Assembly: GCA_964542435.1 (NCBI GenBank)
Contig: CAZIVE010000090.1
Location: 1 to 10,982, forward strand
From: CAZIVE01 sp964542435
Lineage (GTDB): Bacteria > Bacteroidota > Bacteroidia > Bacteroidales > Tannerellaceae
Direction of reading: 5' to 3'
Length of the DNA: 10,982 nt
Position 1 is the first letter of the stretch. Every line of letters starts with the position of its first letter. The notes below the pieces were generated by a model. It had not been told where the DNA came from and ran no database searches. It saw nothing but the letters and a program-made list of their open reading frames with translations. Both the position numbers and the translations under genes were made by a program. Of this stretch, positions 6,336 through 10,982 are shown in pieces.

Positions 6336-7724
6336 ATGAAAACAAACATCATCGGATTGACGCTTTTCGGTCTTGCTTTTGCTTCCGCTGTCTTTGCACA
6401 ACAGACATCGGGTGGAATCACGCCGACTATGCTTCAACAAATCAAGCAATCGTGGAAAGGCACGCCTTCAGACAAGGCTATCCTGAACGCGATCACCAAC
6501 AACGACATCGACAAGCTCGCTGTCAACAGAGAAAGCCTGAACAATGCGCCCGACACCACTTTTACCTACAAGGTGCACAGCGAAGGCATCACCAACCAGA
6601 AGTCTTCGGGACGCTGCTGGCTCTTCACGGGATTGAACGTGATGCGCTCGCAGGCCATCAACCGCTTCAACCTCGGTGAGTTCACCTTCTCGCAGAACTA
6701 CTGTTTCTTCTACGATCAGCTGGAGAAGTCGAACTTGTTCCTGCAGGGCATCATCGACACGCGCGACAAGCCTATGGACGACCGCAAGGTGGACTGGCTC
6801 TTCCACAACCCGATTGGCGACGGCGGACAGTTCACAGGCGTGGCCGATATCTTAATGAAGTACGGTGTCGTTCCCTCTTCCGTCATGGTGGAGACGAACA
6901 GCAGCGACAACACCAATCGCATGGCCTCTCTTGTCGGTCAAAAGCTGAAGGAGTTCGGTCTGCAGTTGCGCGATGCTGCTGCCAAAGGCGCGAAGGCTGA
7001 TGCACTGGACAAGCAGAAGACAGAGATGCTCGGCACCATCTATCGCATGCTCGTTCTCAACCTCGGCGAACCGCCCACGCACTTCTCCTGGACCAACAAG
7101 GCAGGCGTGACCAAGGATTATACGCCGCTGGAGTTCTACAACGAGTATATCGGACAGGACCTGAAGAACGACTACATCATGCTGATGAACGATCCTTCGC
7201 GTGAGTACTACAAACTGTACTCCATCGACTACGACCGCCACACCTACGACGGCGAGAACTGGACCTACGTCAATCTTCCCGCTGACGACATCAAAGCCAT
7301 GGGCATCGCTTCGCTGAAGGACAACACAGCTCTGTACTTTTCCTGCGACGTCGGCAAATTCTTCGATCGCAGCCGCGGCATCCTCGATCCGAACTACTAC
7401 GACTACGGTTCATTGATGGGCACGACCTTCGGCATGGACAAGAAGCAGCGCATTGAGACCTTCGCCAGCGGATCATCCCACGCGATGACGCTGATGGCTG
7501 TCAAGCTCGACAACAATGGAAAGCCGACAACCTGGATGGTGGAAAACAGCTGGGGACCCGGAGCCAACGAAGGCCATCTGATCATGACCGACCAATGGTT
7601 CAACGAGTACATGTTCCGTCTGGTGGTCAACAAGAAGTATATCACCGATAAAGTGAAGGAGATTCTGAAGCAGAAGCCGATCATGCTTCCCGCTTGGGAT
7701 CCGATGTTTGCTGAAGAGGAATAA
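6336..7724 (+). CDS. pepC: Exported bleomycin hydrolase / aminopeptidase C (peptidase C1B)
   Basis: A 462-residue papain-fold cysteine aminopeptidase. The catalytic set is complete: Gln88 and Cys94 in NQKSSGRCWLF, His382 in SSHAMTLM, and Asn404 in VENSWG. Residues 1-21 form a clear signal peptide (MKTN, hydrophobic core, cleavage after VFA before QQT). It is therefore probably periplasmic, or at the outer membrane after further sorting, unlike the cytosolic enzymes of yeast, mammals and Lactococcus. The family forms hexameric barrels, and its C-terminal tail enters the active site to impose aminopeptidase action. Here the tail keeps LPAWDPM but ends FAEEE instead of the usual GALA-like end. 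It is the last gene of the pepP unit, with a terminator 20 nt after the stop. Confidence 0.93.
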   Translation: MKTNIIGLTLFGLAFASAVFAQQTSGGITPTMLQQIKQSWKGTPSDKAILNAITNNDIDKLAVNRESLNNAPDTTFTYKVHSEGITNQKSSGRCWLFTGLNVMRSQAINRFNLGEFTFSQNYCFFYDQLEKSNLFLQGIIDTRDKPMDDRKVDWLFHNPIGDGGQFTGVADILMKYGVVPSSVMVETNSSDNTNRMASLVGQKLKEFGLQLRDAAAKGAKADALDKQKTEMLGTIYRMLVLNLGEPPTHFSWTNKAGVTKDYTPLEFYNEYIGQDLKNDYIMLMNDPSREYYKLYSIDYDRHTYDGENWTYVNLPADDIKAMGIASLKDNTALYFSCDVGKFFDRSRGILDPNYYDYGSLMGTTFGMDKKQRIETFASGSSHAMTLMAVKLDNNGKPTTWMVENSWGPGANEGHLIMTDQWFNEYMFRLVVNKKYITDKVKEILKQKPIMLPAWDPMFAEEE

Positions 7725-7744
7725 TCTTAGACTAGATAGAAAGG

Positions 7745-7782
7745 AAACGAGGATGCGTCGCAATGACGGATCCTCGTTTTTT
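7745..7782 (+). terminator. Intrinsic terminator of the pepP-pepC unit
   Basis: AACGAGGAT and ATCCTCGTT form the outer stem, and CGTC/GACG continue it inward across one G-G mismatch to a GCAAT loop. A run of seven T follows directly on the plus strand. It is the best terminator in the window. The opposite strand is less T-rich, so it mainly serves the plus-strand unit. Confidence 0.9.
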
Positions 7783-7794
7783 ATTGGATGAGAT

Positions 7795-7827
7795 ATTCTT
7801 GTAAATTCTTCAAGTATTTACAAGAAT
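7795..7827. terminator. AT-rich 12-bp inverted repeat between convergent genes
   Basis: ATTCTTGTAAAT (7795-7806) and ATTTACAAGAAT (7816-7827) are perfect reverse complements around a 9-nt loop, 7 bp beyond the stop of the minus-strand ADP-ribosylglycohydrolase gene. The position suits the end of that transcript, but no T tract follows on the minus strand, so the terminator role is inferred from the structure and position. Confidence 0.45.
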
Positions 7828-7834
7828 TTACACG

Positions 7835-9376
7835 TTATTGCATCGTGTTCTCCGTGGCTGCGTGCGTGGAATAGACCACGAGATCGCCGCAACTGACGGC
7901 GTAATGGCTGTCGGGATTGAGCCATCGAAGCGTCAGCTTGTGCGGACCTTCGGAGAGATCGTACTTGTAATAGACATCATACTTGCGGACCGTGAAATTG
8001 TAGGGCATCGCGATCGTTTCCACTTTCTGACCGTCGATGGATGCTTCGATCTGCGCTGTATAGGAAGGATCGCCGCCGGCAACTTTCTGCGTCACCTGAC
8101 CCATCAGCACGACGCCTTTGCCGGTGAACGAAACGGACTTCTCGCTATCCAGCTCCACGTTGACACCACGGCGTTCTACAGGATACAGACCTTCGAACGA
8201 CACCTCCAGCGGAACCGCCTTGGGCTGCTGAAGCTGCACGTAGTAACTGTCGCCTTTCACCGTGCCGCCGTTGGCTTTCACCACGTCGCCAAGCAGGCGG
8301 AGATTGATGTCGTAAACCGAACTTAAAGAGATATCCGTGTACGGGAACTTATACGTTTCACAACGTTCGATGCCGCGACGCCAGTACTCGGGGATGGCGC
8401 TGTAACCGTGGATCACGCCGAGAATGCCGGCAGCCGTAGCGGGATTGCAGTCCGAATCCTGTCCGCAGCGCGTGGCAATCTCCATCGTCTTGGCGAAATC
8501 GCCTCCGCCGTAGAGCAGTCCGATGACGCAGAAGGCCGCATTGATCTTCGCATCGATGTCGAAGCCTCTGAAGATGCCGTCGGGACAGCCCACTTCGGCA
8601 CCGTGACGGCTTACCACTTCGAGCCAGCACTGCTTCCAGTTGTCGGGATACATTTTCCAATATTTCACTACGTCGGCGATGCATTTGTGGAAGCCGCTCT
8701 CGGCGGGAATGGCCTTCAAAGCCTCGGCAACGATGGTCGGAATGTCGTCATTGACGTAGGCGAGCGTGTACATGGCACCCATAAAGACGCCGCCATACCA
8801 GCCGTCGCCGTAGTTCATGATGTGGCCGATGCGATCGGCATAGACAGCCGAGACGTTGGGCATGCCCGGACAGATCATACCGATGAAGTCCGATTCAATC
8901 TGAAAATCGATGTCGTCAGCATGCGGATTGTTCTTCCAATAGCCCGATTTCGGCGGCATGAGACCCTGAAGGATGTTGTAACGTGCAGCCTGATTGGCGT
9001 GCCAAAGCTGGTAAGGCGCGTGGGCGAAGCTCTGGGCAAACTCCGAAGCGGGCGCGTCGATGCCTTTGTCGCGCATCACCTGCAGGAAGGTCAGGTCCAT
9101 ATAGACATCGTCGTAAAGCCCGGGCTGCTTCTCGAAGACATCCTTGCAATAGTCGTCGTACCAAGGAATCGGTTCGCTGTCGGGAATGAAGCCGCCGGTA
9201 TATTTAAACTCGGTCGGTCCGCCGAAGGTGCAACCGATGGTTTGTCCGGCCCAGCCACCCTTAATTTTGTCAAGCAGGACTGATTTCTTCAGTTCAACAG
9301 TTGTCCCGTAGGAGATCTGTGCCGTTGCGGCAGTCGCCACGAAGCAGGCAGCAATCAGTAAAAGCATATTCTTCAT
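7835..9376 (-). CDS. Exported ADP-ribosylglycohydrolase-family protein
   Basis: A 513-residue protein from the start at 9376. An alternative ATG at 9400 adds eight residues, but 9376 gives a standard signal peptide (MKNMLLLIAACFVATAATAQ) behind GAGAGAAAG. The ADP-ribosyl-glycohydrolase fold covers about residues 30-350: the first motif GGWAGQTIGCTFGGPTEF ends in Glu56, YDDVYMDLTF gives Asp89/Asp90, and GQDSDCNPATAAGILG gives Asp307/Asp309. The family removes ADP-ribose from proteins or cleaves related N- or O-glycosidic bonds with Mg2+. Two Thr metal ligands of canonical members appear replaced by Tyr88 and Cys310. About 140 further residues look beta-rich and may bind carbohydrate (inference). 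Export suggests a periplasmic or extracellular substrate, so intracellular de-ADP-ribosylation is unlikely. Confidence 0.88.
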   Translation of the reverse strand: MKNMLLLIAACFVATAATAQISYGTTVELKKSVLLDKIKGGWAGQTIGCTFGGPTEFKYTGGFIPDSEPIPWYDDYCKDVFEKQPGLYDDVYMDLTFLQVMRDKGIDAPASEFAQSFAHAPYQLWHANQAARYNILQGLMPPKSGYWKNNPHADDIDFQIESDFIGMICPGMPNVSAVYADRIGHIMNYGDGWYGGVFMGAMYTLAYVNDDIPTIVAEALKAIPAESGFHKCIADVVKYWKMYPDNWKQCWLEVVSRHGAEVGCPDGIFRGFDIDAKINAAFCVIGLLYGGGDFAKTMEIATRCGQDSDCNPATAAGILGVIHGYSAIPEYWRRGIERCETYKFPYTDISLSSVYDINLRLLGDVVKANGGTVKGDSYYVQLQQPKAVPLEVSFEGLYPVERRGVNVELDSEKSVSFTGKGVVLMGQVTQKVAGGDPSYTAQIEASIDGQKVETIAMPYNFTVRKYDVYYKYDLSEGPHKLTLRWLNPDSHYAVSCGDLVVYSTHAATENTMQ

Positions 9377-9413
9377 CTTTCTCTCGTTTTTAACGTTCAT
9401 ACCGCGGATCGTC

Positions 9414-9429
9414 AGTCCTCCGAAGGACC
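9414..9429 (-). promoter_or_regulatory. Small leader hairpin before the ADP-ribosylglycohydrolase gene
   Basis: In the minus-strand RNA, GGTCCT and AGGACT pair around a TCGG loop. The stem contains GGAGGA, the only strong SD-like string near this gene, but it is 15 nt from the ATG at 9400 and farther from 9376. It may be simple leader structure. Confidence 0.35.
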
Positions 9430-9449
9430 GAGACGGCGGAAGTTCAGGA

Positions 9450-9457
9450 CAAAGATA
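9450..9457 (-). promoter_or_regulatory. -7 element upstream of the ADP-ribosylglycohydrolase gene
   Basis: Minus-strand TATCTTTG fits TAnnTTTG. No TTTG or TTTT lies at the 19-nt spacing seen at the other promoters; the nearest TTTT is 14 nt away. It implies a leader of about 65 nt. Confidence 0.4.
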
Positions 9458-9509
9458 TAACGGAAGCGAGGAAAAGCGTACACGGACAGCCTTTTATTCA
9501 TCGAAATAC

Positions 9510-9540
9510 TTGACAAGGCAGAAAATAAGGGTTATCTTCG
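9510..9540 (+). promoter_or_regulatory. Possible promoter reading into the repeat array
   Basis: TTGA (9510-9513), 19 nt, then TATCTTCG (9533-9540) has the spacing of the other promoters here with one mismatch in the -7 and an imperfect -33. The same bases also read as TTGACA-N17-TATCTT. If real, transcription starts near 9546 and crosses the 42-bp array toward the gene at 10104. No better promoter is seen directly before that gene. Confidence 0.3.
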
Positions 9541-9756
9541 TAGCAGTTCTTGGGAACGTATGAAATCATAGCTCCGGCAAAAGTCAACGAGCCCCTGACC
9601 TTAGAAATTCTAAAATTTCACTACAACGCGATGAAAAAGACGAAACAAAATTCATGCTCCGCCGTGCGCACCCTCGAAAGAGAGGGGAATTCAGGATATT
9701 TGATGGAGAAAAGAGGCCGAGAAGTCAGTCCATGCAGCATTACAAGGGCGTATTTC
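9541..9756. other. Non-coding stretch before the repeat array
   Basis: No convincing gene is visible. An ATG at 9631 opens a 132-codon frame that runs through the array to 10029, but its first 40 codons resemble no known family and have no SD or signal peptide. A short dyad GAAATT/AATTTC lies around 9604-9619. The stretch may be leader for the downstream transcript or spacer DNA. Confidence 0.4.
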
Positions 9757-10008
9757 TCCGTTTCACCTTACTCCACAGGCTTGCAGACGGTGCAAGTTCC
9801 ATTTTCACCCTACTCTTGCGACTTGCAGACGGTGCAAGTTCCATTTTCACCCTACTCCTGCGACTTGCACACGGTGAAAGCTCCATTTTCACCCTACTCC
9901 TGCGACTTGCACACAGTGAAAGCTCCATTTTCACCCTACTCCTGCGACTTGCACACGGTGAAAGCTCCATTTGGGTTCTTCTCCAAGACATTTCAATGGT
10001 GTAAAAGG
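9757..10008. repeat. Array of 42-bp tandem repeats
   Basis: Four contiguous units start at 9799, 9841, 9883 and 9925, each opening with CCATTTTCACCCTACTC. Units 2 and 4 are identical, unit 3 differs from them by one base, and unit 1 differs at several sites. A diverged unit precedes them (9757-9798) and a badly decayed one follows (9967-10008). There are no spacers, so it is not CRISPR. Because 42 is a multiple of three, two plus frames and one minus frame stay open. They would encode repeats such as FSPYSCDLHTVKAP (frame of the 9631 ATG) or IFTLLLRLAHGESS. None is clearly a real protein. Each unit carries GGTGAAA and its reverse complement TTTCACC. Confidence 0.9.
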
Positions 10009-10043
10009 ATTAAACAGACAGTAAATTGATGGTCAATATAAGA

Positions 10044-10060
10044 TTCATGCGAGACATGAA
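10044..10060 (+). other. Short leader dyad upstream of the DUF6261-like gene
   Basis: TTCATG and CATGAA pair around a CGAGA loop, ending 43 nt before the ATG. It is a small perfect hairpin in an otherwise AT-rich leader with no SD; its function is unknown. Confidence 0.3.
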
Positions 10061-10103
10061 GAAATTTTCAAAACAGTATTAATAACTAATCAATCAAAGC
10101 AAC

Positions 10104-10913
10104 ATGGAAGCAAATTTAAAATTTGAGCCAATTGCACTGGGTAAGTTGGATAACGACTTATACCGTGACACGATGGTCAGGTTTGACAGCCTGATCACAG
10201 TAGCGACGCCTGAAAAGTTAGGTATTGCCGAATACATGCCGGTATTCACCAGCAATCTGAACAATTTGAAAGATCTGCTGGAACGGCCGTATATGTATGT
10301 TGAAACAGCAGAATTAGGCGATCTTGACAAACAGCGCGATCAGCTTTTTATTTTCATAAATCAAATGATCAGAACGGCCGTTAACTCGCCGGTGCCAGCA
10401 CAAAAGGCTGCGGCTGATGTTTTGTCGGTCATGATGCATCCTTATGCCATAAAAAATGCCACGAGAGCCACTTATGCAAGAGAAAGCGGGCTTATCGAGG
10501 GGATGCTTCTGGATGCCTACAAGCCAGAGAACCTTGCCCATTTCACCACGCTGGGTTTGAAGGAATCGTTAGAGCAACTGAAGAGCGTACAGGCTGCATT
10601 CAAGGCGAAGACCGAAGAACGTTCGGATAGTCGTAAACTGATCTGGGCTGAGAAGACGAAGGATAGTCGCAGCAAGATGGATGTGGTCTATGGTCGAATC
10701 ACGGATCATATCGTCGCCAAGAACATACTTGAGCCTTCGGCTGATATTAACAAATTCATTGAAGACTGGAACGTGCGAATCAAGGAGATCCGCAACAGCT
10801 ACAAACAGTCGCAGTCGATGAAGGAAGCGGCCAGAAAAAAGAAGACCGACACAGCCGACGAAAGTGGAACGAACACCTCAGGCCGTCCTCCATCCGAGGC
10901 GCCTCAGGCGTAA
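10104..10913 (+). CDS. DUF6261-like helical protein of unknown function
   Basis: A 269-residue, largely alpha-helical cytosolic protein with no signal peptide, membrane segment or recognisable catalytic motif. The layout resembles the Bacteroidales family DUF6261 as I remember it. It opens with a short segment (FEPIALGKLDNDLY) and a helical body. Near residues 148-180 it has GLKESLEQLKSVQAAFKAKTEERSD, which resembles the family's region where the chain lies beside a neighbouring helix. It continues to a final INKFIEDWNVRIKEIRNSYKQ helix (about 215-236). Residues 243-269 are a polar, probably disordered tail of basic then Ser/Thr/Pro-rich sequence. The function is not known to me. The gene stands alone between the 42-bp array and its own terminator. 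The start at 10104 lacks an SD, as is usual here. Confidence 0.8.
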   Translation: MEANLKFEPIALGKLDNDLYRDTMVRFDSLITVATPEKLGIAEYMPVFTSNLNNLKDLLERPYMYVETAELGDLDKQRDQLFIFINQMIRTAVNSPVPAQKAAADVLSVMMHPYAIKNATRATYARESGLIEGMLLDAYKPENLAHFTTLGLKESLEQLKSVQAAFKAKTEERSDSRKLIWAEKTKDSRSKMDVVYGRITDHIVAKNILEPSADINKFIEDWNVRIKEIRNSYKQSQSMKEAARKKKTDTADESGTNTSGRPPSEAPQA

Positions 10914-10943
10914 TCTCTCGACAATGACCATTGATTAATTGAA

Positions 10944-10982
10944 AAACCGCGTTCGGAACTTCCGGACGCGGTTTGATATTTT
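10944..10982 (+). terminator. Intrinsic terminator of the DUF6261-like gene
   Basis: AAACCGCGT (10944-10952) pairs perfectly with ACGCGGTTT (10966-10974). CGG/CCG continues the stem across a T-G position to an AACTT loop. GATATTTT follows up to the window edge. It begins 31 nt after the stop codon. Confidence 0.85.

Noticed and set aside
5784..6449. Open frame of 221 codons on the minus strand
   Set aside because: Antisense to the carbonic anhydrase-like gene and the start of pepC, with no family resemblance; a shadow frame.
7735..7834. Insertion-sequence end or mobile repeat
   Set aside because: The inverted repeats are short, nested as terminator hairpins between convergent genes, with no transposase or target duplication.
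8408..9283. Long open frame of 291 codons on the plus strand
   Set aside because: It is fully antisense to the ADP-ribosylglycohydrolase gene, its protein resembles no family, and it has no start signals; a shadow of GC-rich codon use.
9757..10008. CRISPR array
   Set aside because: Units are directly contiguous with no unique spacers, and no cas gene is present.
9550..10029. Open frame through the 42-bp repeats encoding FSPYSCDLHTVKAP units
   Set aside because: The long form needs a TTG start; from the ATG at 9631 it has no SD, signal peptide or known family, and a second plus frame and a minus frame are equally open. Not called as a gene, though coding is not excluded.

Overview
The window looks like chromosomal DNA of a Bacteroidales bacterium (Bacteroidota), plausibly a Prevotella/Bacteroides relative. 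The reasons are the gene order rpsU-xerC-hpf-tRNA-Thr, promoters that fit the Bacteroides-type pattern TTTG-N19-TAnnTTTG, a near absence of Shine-Dalgarno (SD) sites, several exported proteins typical of that group, and a C-terminal gene resembling the Bacteroidales family DUF6261. The species cannot be fixed from this window.

Layout. (1) Positions 1-1720, minus strand: bS21 (rpsU), a XerC-type tyrosine recombinase and a short ribosome hibernation factor (hpf) form one operon behind a very good promoter. A second good promoter precedes a tRNA-Thr(UGU) that is cut by the window edge; in related genomes tuf and the secE/nusG/ribosomal block usually follow. (2) 1721-1950: AT-rich spacer with two copies of an 18-bp near-palindrome 65 bp apart. 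(3) 1951-3876, minus strand: an unrecognised lipoprotein gene followed after 20 nt by mtnA (methylthioribose-1-phosphate isomerase). (4) 3897-7782, plus strand: a divergently transcribed unit of cytosolic Xaa-Pro aminopeptidase, a gamma-class carbonic anhydrase-like protein and an exported bleomycin hydrolase/aminopeptidase C, closed by a strong terminator. (5) 7795-9457, minus strand: an exported ADP-ribosylglycohydrolase-family protein with a C-terminal extra domain. (6) 9458-10103: a gap of about 650 bp with an array of 42-bp tandem repeats. (7) 10104-10982: a DUF6261-like gene and its terminator.

Most genes are housekeeping: ribosome assembly and hibernation, chromosome dimer resolution, methionine-related salvage, and peptide turnover. 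The two peptidases have complementary specificities but probably different compartments. The least explained parts are the 42-bp array in front of the DUF6261-like gene, the paired palindromes at 1800-1892, and the strong SD of hpf in a phylum whose ribosomes normally hide the anti-SD. No CRISPR array, insertion sequence, phage gene or defence system was seen.
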